Source of the DNA: WLMZ01 sp963732585
GTDB lineage: Bacteria > Actinomycetota > Acidimicrobiia > Acidimicrobiales > Ilumatobacteraceae
Assembly (NCBI GenBank): GCA_963732585.1
Contig: CAVSZY010000002.1
Location: forward strand, 62,001-126,000
Direction of reading: 5' to 3'
DNA: 64,000 nucleotides
Shown: positions 1-9,153 of the stretch, in pieces
Position numbering within the stretch: the stretch's first letter is position 1
Layout: each line of letters begins with the position of its first letter
Program-made: the position numbers and the translations under genes
The notes under the pieces: generated by a model
Databases searched by the model: none
Seen by the model: only the letters and a program-made list of their open reading frames with translations
Told to the model about the DNA's origin: nothing

Positions 1-545
1 TGCTGGCGGGTCAGGCCGAACTCGTGCATATATCGCTGCGCATACATCCCGATCCAGTTGGCCGCAGACACGGCATGGAATGGCACCATCCATTGCATGG
101 CACCGCCGACCCGGTCTGCACCAGAGCCAACGACACTGGCCCGGCGCTGAGCGGTCTGCGCGCTCGACTCCGTGACGGTGCGAAAGACGAGGACGTGGTT
201 GGCGAAACCGGCGCTCACCGCGGCGACGGCGTTGAACACGGCGCCGAGCTGGGCCGGTACCTCGCCACCACCGGAGAACCAGTTCAACTTCAGCCGCAGG
301 GCATCTTGGACATCGCTGACGCCGCACGGCGACATACCTGGAGACCCCGCCATCAAGCCCGGGTAGGTGGAGAGGCCATCGATATCCTCGCGTCGCAGTC
401 CTGCATCTTCGATCGCCGTAAGTGCCGCGTCGATCGTCAACGACAAGCCGGTACGCCCAAGTTTGCGACCGACCTGTGAGCGCCCGATCCCAGAGATGAC
501 GGCGTCGCGCTCGCCAACGCGCTGGCCCACATAGCGGTTGCTCAC
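1..545 (-). CDS. thiolase-fold (lipid-transfer type) protein, C-terminus cut by window edge
   Basis: The reading frame begins at a GTG that overlaps the stop codon of the upstream DUF35 gene (GTGA) and runs off the left edge, so only about the first 181 residues are visible. The N-terminus reads like SCP-x/Ltp thiolases (AVISGIGRSQVGRKLGRTG, then a domain rich in small residues). Where degradative thiolases carry the nucleophilic cysteine (NxCASG), this protein reads WFSGGGEVPAQLG, so the cysteine is absent. Together with the DUF35 partner this resembles Ltp2/ChsH2-type aldol lyases of steroid side-chain degradation rather than a true thiolase. That functional reading is inference. The fold assignment is fairly secure. 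Confidence 0.75.
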   Translation of the reverse strand, partial: MSNRYVGQRVGERDAVISGIGRSQVGRKLGRTGLSLTIDAALTAIEDAGLRREDIDGLSTYPGLMAGSPGMSPCGVSDVQDALRLKLNWFSGGGEVPAQLGAVFNAVAAVSAGFANHVLVFRTVTESSAQTAQRRASVVGSGADRVGGAMQWMVPFHAVSAANWIGMYAQRYMHEFGLTRQ

Positions 546-964
546 GACGCTGCCCCCAAAGAGCTGCCGAGAGGACGAAAGAGCGGTAACACAATGTCCT
601 CGACAGCGAGAAACGACACCTCGACCGGCAAACCAATGCGCACCGCCGCTGGCTCGATATCGACGAGTCTCGTCGTAATTTGCACGCCCGGCGCATCGTC
701 GATCGCCACGATGGCAATCACATAGGGCACCTTCATGTCGGGGGACCATGGTTGCACATTGATGGTGAATCCCTTGACCGTTGCCCGACCCGACGTGCCC
801 TCTGCGCCGACGTCGCGCGACAGACATTCAGGGCACACTGGTGCGGGCGGGTGAAACCACGTCCGACAGGCCCGGCAGCGGTGGATTCGCAGCACGCCGT
901 CGATACCACCGCACCAAAAGGCCTCGGTGTCGTCGGTGACGTCAGGCAATGGCTGAAAACTCAT
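542..964 (-). CDS. Zn-ribbon OB-fold protein (DUF35, ChsH2-like)
   Basis: A 140-residue protein with an N-terminal rubredoxin-like zinc ribbon (CRACRTWFHPPAPVCPEC, two CxxC pairs) followed by an OB fold. Such proteins partner thiolase-fold enzymes, bind acyl-CoA, and in steroid degradation form the ChsH2/Ltp2 hydratase-aldolase. The ATG at 964 is preferred over an upstream in-frame start because GAGG lies 6 bases before it, and the upstream extension would run into the operator at 1003-1018. Its stop overlaps the start of the downstream thiolase-fold gene, so the two are probably translated together. Family assignment is confident; the substrate is unknown. Confidence 0.82.
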   Translation of the reverse strand: MSFQPLPDVTDDTEAFWCGGIDGVLRIHRCRACRTWFHPPAPVCPECLSRDVGAEGTSGRATVKGFTINVQPWSPDMKVPYVIAIVAIDDAPGVQITTRLVDIEPAAVRIGLPVEVSFLAVEDIVLPLFRPLGSSLGAAS

Positions 965-1002
965 CGGACCTCGTTCATTCGGACCACGTTCACGCTCAGA
1001 TC

Positions 1003-1018
1003 TTGACACTATTGTCAA
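1003..1018. promoter_or_regulatory. operator-like palindrome TTGACACTATTGTCAA
   Basis: Two perfect 6-bp arms (TTGACA/TGTCAA) around CTAT, placed between the divergent DUF35 gene (start 964) and SDR gene (start 1061). The same T[TC]GAC-N6-GTCA[AG] pattern recurs at seven other promoters in the window. A related but differently spaced palindrome, CTGACATACCGTCAG, lies right beside it at 1026-1040. Size and symmetry suit a dimeric TetR-type repressor; the regulator is not identified. Confidence 0.6.
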
Positions 1019-1060
1019 CTACAGCCTGACATACCGTCAGCGGCAATGGAGGCACCGGAG

Positions 1061-1846
1061 ATGGGCAAACTTGATGGCAAGGTAGCGGTGGTCACCGGGG
1101 CTGGTCGCGGCATTGGCCGGGTGATCGCTCACGACTTCGCCCGCGAAGGCTGCCGCCTCGTCGTTGCCTCGCGCACGGCGGCCACCGTTGAATCCGTGGT
1201 CGCCGAGATCGTTGCCCGAGGCGGTGAGGCCTTGGGTGTCACCGTCGATGTCGGTCATCGCGATCAGGTGCAGCGGATGATCGACGCCACGATCGAGCGA
1301 TTTGGGCGGCTCGACATTCTGGTCAACAACGCCCAGGGTTTCGGCACAGCGACGCAGCCCGAAGGCTCGCCCGGTTACCTGCCGCTCGAAGAATTCCCCG
1401 AAGAGGTCTGGGACCACACGATGCAGACCGGCTTGAAGTCATCGCTCTATGCCATGCAGGCCGCCTTCCCACATCTAAAGGTGCGCGGCGGCAAGATCAT
1501 CAACTTCGGCTCCGGCAACGGCATCGGAGCGATGAAAGGCACCGCCGCCTACAACACGACGAAGGAGGCGATCCGCTCCCTGAGCCGCACCGCAGCAGCG
1601 GAGTGGGGCAAACACGGGATTTACGTCAACGTGCTCATCCCGACGATGATCACCGACTCGGCAGAGGCATTTTTCGCCGCCCGTCCCGGCATCCGCGAGA
1701 AACTTGCCGACGGTATACCGCTGCGGCGCTTCGGAGATGTGGACCACGACATCGGGCCGGTCGCCGTGTTTTTGGCGTCAAGCGACTCCGACTTCATCAC
1801 CGGACAATCCGTCCATGTCGATGGTGGCCAGATTCTGCGACCCTGA
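1061..1846 (+). CDS. short-chain dehydrogenase/reductase
   Basis: A 261-residue classical SDR with the glycine-rich cofactor motif GAGRGIG near the N-terminus, the NNAQ structural motif, catalytic YNTTK and the C-terminal GQSVHVDGG signature. It should use NAD(P)H to interconvert an alcohol and a ketone, plausibly a 3-hydroxyacyl or steroid-type substrate given its neighbours. The ATG at 1061 is chosen because GGAGG lies 8 bases upstream; an ATG at 1046 in the same frame has no such site. It is transcribed divergently from the DUF35/thiolase pair, with two palindromes between them. Confidence 0.85.
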   Translation: MGKLDGKVAVVTGAGRGIGRVIAHDFAREGCRLVVASRTAATVESVVAEIVARGGEALGVTVDVGHRDQVQRMIDATIERFGRLDILVNNAQGFGTATQPEGSPGYLPLEEFPEEVWDHTMQTGLKSSLYAMQAAFPHLKVRGGKIINFGSGNGIGAMKGTAAYNTTKEAIRSLSRTAAAEWGKHGIYVNVLIPTMITDSAEAFFAARPGIREKLADGIPLRRFGDVDHDIGPVAVFLASSDSDFITGQSVHVDGGQILRP

Positions 1847-1902
1847 TGCGCCGTCGACGGCAACCGACCGACCAGGCAGCCAGCCAGCTAGCCGTTGGTT
1901 GA

Positions 1903-2835
1903 TCAGCCAGCGATGATCTGCTCGCTGAACCAACGCAATGAATCGATGCTCGCTTCGACGTCGTCGCCGCACAGATTGAACCCCACCCAGTCGACCCCGC
2001 CAGCGGCAAGACGCCCGACATCGTCCCGCATGTGTTCGGCGTCCGGACGGGTACGGATGTCGAGCATCGGCCAGATCCCGCTGTTGATGATCTCCAGTGT
2101 CGCCGGGTCCCGACCAGCCTGCTCGCAGCGCACCCGCACATCATCGACGCGATCGATGAAGGCCTCGACGGTTGGGATCGGCGTTGTTCGCAGCGTCGGC
2201 GTGCGGTCGTCACCGATGATCATCCCCATCCACCCCTGAGCCTCACGCACGGCCCAATCGGTCGCCCAGCGGGTATTGCCATGCAGCCACAGCGGCGGAT
2301 GCGGTTGCTGGAACGCGGCTGGCACGCTGCGCACGCCGCGCCCTGAATAGCCGAACCCGTCGATGGTCACGTCGGCTCCAGCCCACACCTGCTTGCACAC
2401 GGCCATCGCTTCCTCGAAACGAGCCCGACGGTTGTTTGGATCGACGCCGAGGGCATGAAACTCCGACTTCAGGTAGCCGGTCCCGAGCCCGAGGATCACA
2501 CGACCCTCGCTGAGATGGTCGAGCGTCGCGGCGTGATGCGCCGTGAGGAACGGATTGCGGTAGGTCGGCAGCAGCACGTAGGTGAGCAGCTTGATTTGCG
2601 TGGTCACCGCTGCGCAGAACCCGAGCGAGGTGAACAGATCGGCAACACCTTCGCCACCGGAGTCCACCCAGCGATTCGATGGGGCGGGGTGATCGGTGAA
2701 CGCTATGGCGTCGAAACCGCCGCCCTCGGCCGTCTGAGCAAAGCGACGCGTGGCCTCCGGTGAAATGATCGTCGGCGTCCAACGGCTGTCGCCAACGCCG
2801 TGTTGCACGGCAAACTTCATCGACTGAGTCTTCAT
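1903..2835 (-). CDS. LLM-class (F420-type) flavin-dependent oxidoreductase
   Basis: A 310-residue luciferase-like TIM barrel. It has an N-terminal FAVQHG strand, an AFTDHPAPSNRW segment and the family motif LDHLSEGRVILGLGTGY. In actinobacteria this class usually uses coenzyme F420 to oxidise or reduce alcohols, ketones or enones. The ATG at 2835 has an AAAGAGG ribosome site and starts at the usual family N-terminus; longer in-frame starts would add about 58 unlike residues. It is divergent from the next oxidoreductase, with an operator-like palindrome between them. F420 rather than FMN is inferred from the family. Confidence 0.8.
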   Translation of the reverse strand: MKTQSMKFAVQHGVGDSRWTPTIISPEATRRFAQTAEGGGFDAIAFTDHPAPSNRWVDSGGEGVADLFTSLGFCAAVTTQIKLLTYVLLPTYRNPFLTAHHAATLDHLSEGRVILGLGTGYLKSEFHALGVDPNNRRARFEEAMAVCKQVWAGADVTIDGFGYSGRGVRSVPAAFQQPHPPLWLHGNTRWATDWAVREAQGWMGMIIGDDRTPTLRTTPIPTVEAFIDRVDDVRVRCEQAGRDPATLEIINSGIWPMLDIRTRPDAEHMRDDVGRLAAGGVDWVGFNLCGDDVEASIDSLRWFSEQIIAG

Positions 2836-2888
2836 CTTCGGACCTCTTTGAACGGCGGCGCCGGAGGTACACAAGGCGGTGCCCCCAG

Positions 2889-2904
2889 TTGACGATACTG
2901 TCAG
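2889..2904. promoter_or_regulatory. operator-like palindrome TTGACGATACTGTCAG
   Basis: A near-perfect inverted repeat of the T[TC]GAC-N6-GTCA[AG] family, between two divergent LLM oxidoreductase genes (starts 2835 and 2917). It ends just before the first possible start codon of the rightward gene, which suits repression of that gene. Confidence 0.6.
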
Positions 2905-2916
2905 GTGTCGCCACCT

Positions 2917-4029
2917 ATGATCGAAGCCGTGGCCCGACTCCGAACTGCGATCACGCTCGCCGATTTCATCTGGGGCGAATCCTCCTCCTTCGCCGACACG
3001 GCGCAGCATGTCGTCGATGCCGAACGACTCGGTGTCGACACGGTGTGGTCAGCCGAGGCATGGGGCACCGACGGGATCGTGCCGCTCGCCTATCTGGCTG
3101 CGCTGACCTCGCGTATCCGTTTGGCCACGGGCGTGCTGCAGATCACGGCGCGCGCCGCGCCGATGACGGCGATGACGGCGATGACGCTCGACACCGTGTC
3201 TGACGGCCGCTTCATCCTTGGATTGGGCGCCAGCGGGCCGCAGGTGGTCGAGGGTCTTCATGGGCAACCGTACGACCACCCGTTGGAACGCTTACGTGAG
3301 ACCGTCGATGTGATTCGCATGGCCTTTGCCGGCGAGAGGATCGACTACCACGGCAACCAGATCGACTTGCCGCTGCCCCCTCGATCGGGCGGCGCGCCGA
3401 GCGGCAAAGCGCTCCGCATCGATCAACCACCACGGCCGGGAATTCCCATTCATCTGGCCACGCTCGGCCCGCAGTCTCTGCGCTATGCGGGTGCTTGCGC
3501 CGATGGCTGGGTCGGCACATGCTTCGTGCCGGAAACGTCTGCGTATTACTTCGAGCAGCTGCGCGCTGGTGCCGCAGCGGCCGGCCGAGCACTGTCGATC
3601 TTCGATGACGGCACGTTCGAGATCGACGCTGGCGGCCCGGTGGTCTTCACCGACGATGTCGAACGACCGCTGCTGGCACGCAAGAAGGCCCTCGCCTTCC
3701 AACTCAGCGCGATGGGTTCACCGACGACCAATTTCTACAACGATGCCTACTCGCGTGTCGGCTACGCCGAACCAGCGCGCCGCGTACGCGAGCTCTACCT
3801 TGCGGGCAAACGTGACGAGGCCGTCGACGCTGTGCCCGACGAGTTGGCCTTGCGAACCTCGTTCATCGGCACCGAGCAGATGATCCGCGAACGCGTCCGC
3901 GCCTACCGCCACGCGGGAGTCTCGGCGCTGCGCTTGCAGCCGGTCGGGCGCACACCAGCCGACAGACTGAACACATTGGAACGAATCCTCGACCTCGTCC
4001 GCCAGGTGGATGCCGAGCCGAAGAGCTAG
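2917..4029 (+). CDS. LLM-class (F420-type) oxidoreductase
   Basis: About 370 residues with the luciferase-like barrel: TLADFIWGESSSFADTAQHV at the N-terminus, then DTVWSAEAWG and the family motif DTVSDGRFILGLGASGPQVV. Part of this family acts as F420-dependent dehydrogenases or reductases. The ATG at 2917 is used; a GTG at 2905, directly abutting the palindrome, is also in frame, and neither has a clear ribosome site, so a leaderless message is possible. Its stop overlaps that of the convergent acyl-CoA ligase (shared CTAG). Confidence 0.8.
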   Translation: MIEAVARLRTAITLADFIWGESSSFADTAQHVVDAERLGVDTVWSAEAWGTDGIVPLAYLAALTSRIRLATGVLQITARAAPMTAMTAMTLDTVSDGRFILGLGASGPQVVEGLHGQPYDHPLERLRETVDVIRMAFAGERIDYHGNQIDLPLPPRSGGAPSGKALRIDQPPRPGIPIHLATLGPQSLRYAGACADGWVGTCFVPETSAYYFEQLRAGAAAAGRALSIFDDGTFEIDAGGPVVFTDDVERPLLARKKALAFQLSAMGSPTTNFYNDAYSRVGYAEPARRVRELYLAGKRDEAVDAVPDELALRTSFIGTEQMIRERVRAYRHAGVSALRLQPVGRTPADRLNTLERILDLVRQVDAEPKS

Positions 4030-5555
4030 GACCGGGGCGCCTCGCCGAGCAGTTGCGACAGTTGACGGGCGATCTCGACTCGATGCGGTTTGAACGTTGC
4101 TGTTCGCGGAAGCGTCTCGACAATGCGGATCACCGTTGGCACCGCGTAGACGGCGAGCCGAGCGCGCAACCAGTCCTGTAACTCTCTCGTTGTCAGCGAT
4201 CCTTCTTTGGCGGACACCACCATTGCCCCCGGCACCTGGCCGAGGCGATCATCGGCCAAGCCGACCGCGGCGGCATCGGCCACCCCTGGGTGGTCGCGCA
4301 ACGCCGACTCGATCGAGGCCAGTTCGACCTTGAAACCACCGCGGATGATCACGTCGTCGGCACGGCCGATGATCCAGACGAAACCGTCGTCATCGATGCG
4401 TGCTCGATCGGCGGTGCGCAGCCAGCCGGCCGGCAGGTGTCCGGCGCGCTGCGGTGGATCGACCTCGAGTATCCCCTCTTGGTCGGCGGCGGCTTCAGCG
4501 CCGGAGTCGTCGTCGACGACCCGCAGGCGAACCCCGCTCAGCGCCCGACCGACGCTGCCGACCTTGGCAACACCGAACTCTGTCCACAACTCGGAGGTCC
4601 AACCGGTGACGCTATTGAGAAACTCGGTCGCCCCGTAGCCAAGCAGCACCGGGATGCCGTAGCGCTGCTCGAACCGACGGATCGTCTCGGCCGGAATCGC
4701 CGCCGAGGAAGTCACATAGGCGCCGACCCCGTCAAAATGATCGGCGGTGATGTCGGCATCGAGGATCATCTGCACGACGGGTGGCGGCGCTCCGATGACG
4801 GTCGGTCGATGTTCTTTGACGAGCTCGGCCCAAGCGCGCACGTCAAATCGTTCGAGCATCGCCATCGGGCGCCCCATGAACACCAGGCGGGCCATCGACA
4901 GCAATCCGCCGAGCGTCACCAAGGGAAGCGAGAGGATCAACGCGCCCTTTCCCGAACGAGGTTCACGCCCGTGCGGGCCGCCACCGAGGCGACAGAACGT
5001 GTCCCAGCCCACGGGCAAGCGCTTCGGCGGTCCCGTCGTGCCGCTCGTCTGCACCGTCACCGCGGCGTCGATCGCTGGACCTGGGACCAGCTCGGCGACC
5101 GCGATCATCACTGTCACGCCACCATCGTCGTCGATTTCGATGCCGAGTGATCCGCTGGCAGTGACGGCGTCAGCAAAGCCGGGCCGCGCCCAATCGAGAG
5201 GGTGAGCGACAACGACAGCGGCACCCAGCTGCGCGACGTCGACGGCCAAGGTCTGATCTCCGCTGAGGGGATTGATCAGCAGCGCGGCGCGCCCCAAGGA
5301 AAGCACCGCCAACTCGCAAGCGACCATCGCTGGCCGCTGACGCATGACGAGAGCGACGGCTGTGCCTTCAGCAAGGTCGCCGAGTGCCACGCTCAGCGCA
5401 TCACGCGCTGCGCCGACGTCGCGCCACGTCCACCACCGGCGTTCCTGCGGTGCGCTCTGGTCGACGAATTCGATCGCTTGCTCGTTGCCCCAGTCGCCGA
5501 ACAACGCATCGAGCCGGGCAACGACTGCCTCACGCGCCAGCGGGTCGGCATCCAT
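4026..5555 (-). CDS. acyl-CoA synthetase / AMP-binding ligase
   Basis: A 509-residue adenylate-forming enzyme. The phosphate-binding motif VQTSGTTGPPKR is at residues 168-179, the A5 motif GYGATE and the GRADDVIIRGGFKVE hinge follow, and a C-terminal TATFKPHRVEI probably carries the catalytic lysine. It should activate a carboxylic acid as an acyl-AMP and then a CoA thioester. It lies 2 bp downstream of the carboxyltransferase gene and is surely cotranscribed with it. The substrate cannot be read from sequence. Confidence 0.85.
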   Translation of the reverse strand: MDADPLAREAVVARLDALFGDWGNEQAIEFVDQSAPQERRWWTWRDVGAARDALSVALGDLAEGTAVALVMRQRPAMVACELAVLSLGRAALLINPLSGDQTLAVDVAQLGAAVVVAHPLDWARPGFADAVTASGSLGIEIDDDGGVTVMIAVAELVPGPAIDAAVTVQTSGTTGPPKRLPVGWDTFCRLGGGPHGREPRSGKGALILSLPLVTLGGLLSMARLVFMGRPMAMLERFDVRAWAELVKEHRPTVIGAPPPVVQMILDADITADHFDGVGAYVTSSAAIPAETIRRFEQRYGIPVLLGYGATEFLNSVTGWTSELWTEFGVAKVGSVGRALSGVRLRVVDDDSGAEAAADQEGILEVDPPQRAGHLPAGWLRTADRARIDDDGFVWIIGRADDVIIRGGFKVELASIESALRDHPGVADAAAVGLADDRLGQVPGAMVVSAKEGSLTTRELQDWLRARLAVYAVPTVIRIVETLPRTATFKPHRVEIARQLSQLLGEAPRS

Positions 5556-5557
5556 TA

Positions 5558-7051
5558 TTACCGCCGAGGGCGCGACTCGGTGACGATCAACCCGTTGAGC
5601 AACGCGTTGCGCAACTCGCCGGGCTCGACCACCTCATCGACGCCAAGTCGGTCGGCGAGGCCGTAAGGCCCACCGCGCTGGGCGCGCTCGATCTTGTCGC
5701 GCGTCTCGTCATCGAGGTGAGCGGTGCGACCGCCACTTTGCGCTGGCATCGAGGCGATGTTGGCGCTGGGAAGCGCAAGGGTCAACGACTGACGGTCGTG
5801 GGGCATGTGGGCCATCGTCACCAACCCGAAACCGAATCCTTTGCGCATCAGCACGCTGACCTTGGGCGAGCGGAGACGGCGCGACGCGAGATACATGCGC
5901 CCGCCCCACTTGAGTATTCCGCTGCGTTCGGCATGCGAACCGGCCAGCACTCCGGGATTGTCGAGCAGGAAGATCACCGGGTGGCCGAAGGTGTCGGCGG
6001 TCTCGATGATCTCCGTTGCTTTGATTGCCCCGGCGGCGTCGAGCGCACCAGCACCGCGCGCCGGGTTGTTGGCCACGAAGGCCACCGCTCGCCCACCGAG
6101 AAACGCCCACCCGGTGCTCATCGCCGGGCCATAGAGCGGTTGCACCTCGAAGTAGTTGTTTTCGTCGGCGATGGCGGCGATCACCTCACGGACGTCATAG
6201 GGCAACCGCGGATTCGGCGGGATGATCTCCAACAGTTCGGGTGTGATCCGCGGACCAATGTCGGGACCGTCGCTCGATGGTGGCGATTGGTGGCGGTTCT
6301 GCGGGAAGAATCTGAGGTAGTCGCGAGCCATCTGAATGGCCTCGGCGTCGGAGTCGGCGACGTTATGCACCGTGCCGGCGATCTCTGCGCAGACCTTCCA
6401 TCCACCGAGATCGAGGGCGCTGATTTCCTCGCCGGTGGCGGCCCGTACAAGGTCAGGGCCGCCGGTGAACAACGCGGCGTGTTTGGTCATCACCACGAAG
6501 TCGGCCATCGGCGCGGTGAGGGCACCGTGTCCTGCAGACACACCAAGCACGAGACAGACGACGGGCACTTCGCCTTTGAGATCTGCCACCGGTTCGAGGT
6601 CGTTGGGCACGCGTGCCGGGGTCGAGGTGCGCGCCCCCATGCGAGCGCCAGCGCCTTCCTTCATCCACACCATCGGCACACCCTCTTGGCCGGCGAGTTC
6701 GGCGATGCGATGGCGCTTGTAGGCACCGCCAGTACCGACGGAACCAGCTTTGATGGTGAAATCCTCGGCGCCGACGGCCGCCGGACGGCCGTTGATCAGG
6801 CCGAACCCGCAGACGAACCCGTCGGCGGGGAGCTCGTCTTTGTGGCCGACCAGTCGACCGAGTTCGTTAAAGGTGCCGGGATCGAAAAGGGCATCGACGC
6901 GTTGGCGAACATCGAGCTTGCCAGCGCCGCGGTGTTTGGTCACTCGTTCCGCTCCGCCCATCCCGCTCGCTCGCGCCCGTTCATCCGCCAGACGCGAGAG
7001 CCACGGCTCCCATTCGGCTCGGTTCCGTTGGCGGTCGTCGGCTGAGGTCAC
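5558..7051 (-). CDS. acyl-CoA carboxylase carboxyltransferase (beta) subunit
   Basis: A 497-residue crotonase-fold carboxyltransferase of the propionyl/acetyl-CoA carboxylase beta family. The first half holds RVTKHRGAGKLDVRQRVDAL and AVVGAEDFT-like elements; the second half holds the GGRAVAFVANNPARGAGALDA segment and a glycine-rich GFGFGLVTMA stretch. It would move CO2 from biotin to an acyl-CoA, but no biotin carboxylase or biotin carrier lies in the window, so the alpha subunit must be elsewhere. The GTG at 7051 gives the normal family N-terminus; further in-frame sequence to 7246 shows no homology and has no good start signal. Confidence 0.8.
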   Translation of the reverse strand: MTSADDRQRNRAEWEPWLSRLADERARASGMGGAERVTKHRGAGKLDVRQRVDALFDPGTFNELGRLVGHKDELPADGFVCGFGLINGRPAAVGAEDFTIKAGSVGTGGAYKRHRIAELAGQEGVPMVWMKEGAGARMGARTSTPARVPNDLEPVADLKGEVPVVCLVLGVSAGHGALTAPMADFVVMTKHAALFTGGPDLVRAATGEEISALDLGGWKVCAEIAGTVHNVADSDAEAIQMARDYLRFFPQNRHQSPPSSDGPDIGPRITPELLEIIPPNPRLPYDVREVIAAIADENNYFEVQPLYGPAMSTGWAFLGGRAVAFVANNPARGAGALDAAGAIKATEIIETADTFGHPVIFLLDNPGVLAGSHAERSGILKWGGRMYLASRRLRSPKVSVLMRKGFGFGLVTMAHMPHDRQSLTLALPSANIASMPAQSGGRTAHLDDETRDKIERAQRGGPYGLADRLGVDEVVEPGELRNALLNGLIVTESRPRR

Positions 7052-7130
7052 GACCCGATTGTCGCAGACAGATTGTGAACCGAGGCGTACTGGAGGCTGG
7101 CGGTCGCTTTGGCGAACCAGCTCGCAGGTG

Positions 7131-9020
7131 CTACGGCTCGACGATGTTGAACCCAGGCGTGAACCGGTCAAGGTGCCCGAAGATGGCCAACAATGCATCG
7201 TGATCGCCCTCGATCGTGACGCGGCCTTCGGCGATGGCATCGACAAAGCTGGTTGCCCCAGCGAGCACAGCCAGCAACGTGGCGCGGGTGGTCACCACCG
7301 AGACGTCGGCATCGTCGGCTTGTCGATTGGCAGAGGCGTGCAGTGCCTGGTGCTCGAGCCCGAGCACCCATTGCTCATCGATATCGGTGAACGTCCAATT
7401 GACGATCGCCCGCACGCCGACCACCTCCTCGGCTTTCAGGCGCACGGCGAGGGCGTCGAAGGCCAAATCGATACTTAACGAGGCGAGCGCGCCCCGGGCC
7501 TCACCCATTGCCGGTGCCCCGCTACGCAGCTCTTGGGCGCCGGTCAAATAGGCGTTGCGATAGGTCGACGATTCGGATTGGTAACCGAGTTGCTCGAAGG
7601 CGTCGGCCTGCAGATCCCGTGCGCGCTGATTGCCGGGGTCGGCGAACACGAGATGGTTGACGACCTCGACGACCCAGCGATAGTCGCCACTGTCGAACGA
7701 GCGTTGCGCCTTGGCCAACAGCGCATCGGGCCCGCCCATGAACTCGACGTAGCGGCTCCCGGCGTCGACGGGGGTATGCGGGTGGAGGTGGGCTGGGTTG
7801 GCGTCATACCAGCTGAGATAGCGCTGATAGACAGCGTGAATGTTGTGGCGCAGATGACCGTAATAGCCGCGGGTGTGGCCGTGGCGAGCGAACTCGTCGG
7901 GCAACACCAAGTGTTCGGCGATCTCCGACGGGGTGAGCCCGTGCGCCGCCTGGCGCATCGTCTGGTCGTGGATCCAGCGATACAGCGCTCGTTGCAAACC
8001 CATGTAGCGGCGAACCTGGTCGTTGCCGAAGGTCGGCCAATGGTGTGAGGCGAAGGCCACCTCAGCGTGCGCGCCGAACATGTCGAGCGCCTCGCCGATG
8101 TATTTCGACCAGGCCAGGGCATCACGAACCTGGGCACCTCGAATCGGCACGAGGTTGTGCATCGTGTGGGTGCAGTTCTCCGCCAGGCACAGCCAGCGTT
8201 GATCAGGAAAATAGAAGTGCATCTCGGCAGGTGCTTCGGATTGCGGGGTGTTCTGGAAGACGATGCGGATGCCATCGACGACCATTTCCTCGCCCGTCGC
8301 AGTGATCGAATGAGTCGGGGCGAGCAGACCGATCGGGCCGCGCAGCGGCATCGCTTTGCCGAGCCCACAGTCGACGTGGCCGCGCGGCCCGGCTGGCAAG
8401 GTTGAACCGAACTGGTAGAGAGCGCGGCGCAACATCGCCGGTCCGCCGATCACGTTCTCGGCAACGACCTCGCGCATGAAACCATCCGGGGCGATGATCA
8501 TGCAGCGCCCGGCGTCGACATCGTCCTGGGAGGTGACGCCGCGGACGCCGCCGTAGTGATCGACGTGGGAATGGGTGTAGATCACCGCGCTCACCGGGCG
8601 GGCACCGAGATGTTCGTTGGCCAAAGCCAGGCACGCCGCGGCCGTGGCCTGCGAGGTCAGCGGGTCGATGACAATCCAGCCGGTCGCCCCAGCGATAAAG
8701 GTGATGTTGGAGATGTCGTAGCCGCGCGCCTGCCAGATCCCCGAAGCGACCTCGAACAGGCCGTGGATGTTGTCGAGCCGGGCCTGGCGCCACAGGCTGG
8801 GATGCACGGTGTCGACGGGTTGGTCGGCATCGAGAAACTCATAGCGCGAGGCGTCCCAGGCCACGCCGCCGTTGCCGGTGATCAGGCCGCCAGGAATGGA
8901 CGCCACCAACCCACGGCCGGCGTCGACAAAGTCCTGCGGATCGAGCTCGACATCTACCGTCGAGTTGCGGCGAATAGTGTGCTCGGTCGCCGGCTTCGGT
9001 GCGCTGCTCATAGTCCCCAT
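7131..9020 (-). CDS. alkylsulfatase-like metallo-beta-lactamase with SCP2 domain
   Basis: A 629-residue protein with the three-part architecture of BDS1/SdsA1 alkylsulfatases: a metallo-beta-lactamase domain with the metal motif THSHVDH (His150, His152, Asp154, His155), an alpha-helical dimerisation region (about 390-500) and a C-terminal SCP2-like sterol-carrier domain (about 510-629). These enzymes cleave alkyl sulfate esters, releasing alcohol and sulfate. No signal peptide is evident. The ATG at 9020 has GGGGGAG 5 bases upstream. It is divergent from the pirin gene. Confidence 0.85.
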   Translation of the reverse strand: MGTMSSAPKPATEHTIRRNSTVDVELDPQDFVDAGRGLVASIPGGLITGNGGVAWDASRYEFLDADQPVDTVHPSLWRQARLDNIHGLFEVASGIWQARGYDISNITFIAGATGWIVIDPLTSQATAAACLALANEHLGARPVSAVIYTHSHVDHYGGVRGVTSQDDVDAGRCMIIAPDGFMREVVAENVIGGPAMLRRALYQFGSTLPAGPRGHVDCGLGKAMPLRGPIGLLAPTHSITATGEEMVVDGIRIVFQNTPQSEAPAEMHFYFPDQRWLCLAENCTHTMHNLVPIRGAQVRDALAWSKYIGEALDMFGAHAEVAFASHHWPTFGNDQVRRYMGLQRALYRWIHDQTMRQAAHGLTPSEIAEHLVLPDEFARHGHTRGYYGHLRHNIHAVYQRYLSWYDANPAHLHPHTPVDAGSRYVEFMGGPDALLAKAQRSFDSGDYRWVVEVVNHLVFADPGNQRARDLQADAFEQLGYQSESSTYRNAYLTGAQELRSGAPAMGEARGALASLSIDLAFDALAVRLKAEEVVGVRAIVNWTFTDIDEQWVLGLEHQALHASANRQADDADVSVVTTRATLLAVLAGATSFVDAIAEGRVTIEGDHDALLAIFGHLDRFTPGFNIVEP

Positions 9021-9153
9021 GTCTCCCCCGAATATCGTCGTAACCGTAGCTGCATGGGTTCGGCCAACAGCGGGTCCAACGTCGGAGTCGGGCAGAGGAC
9101 CCGGGACACGTTCGCCGCGGAATAGATGACGTATCAACTATGTTGTATCGAGC

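Noticed and set aside
1026..1040. CTGACATACCGTCAG as a ninth copy of the operator family
   Set aside because: The half-sites are 5 rather than 6 bases apart, so it does not fit the same dimer geometry; noted only as a neighbour.
9130..9153. CAACTATGTTG palindrome as an operator for pirin or alkylsulfatase
   Set aside because: Only 4-bp arms, not repeated elsewhere, and it may be just promoter sequence.
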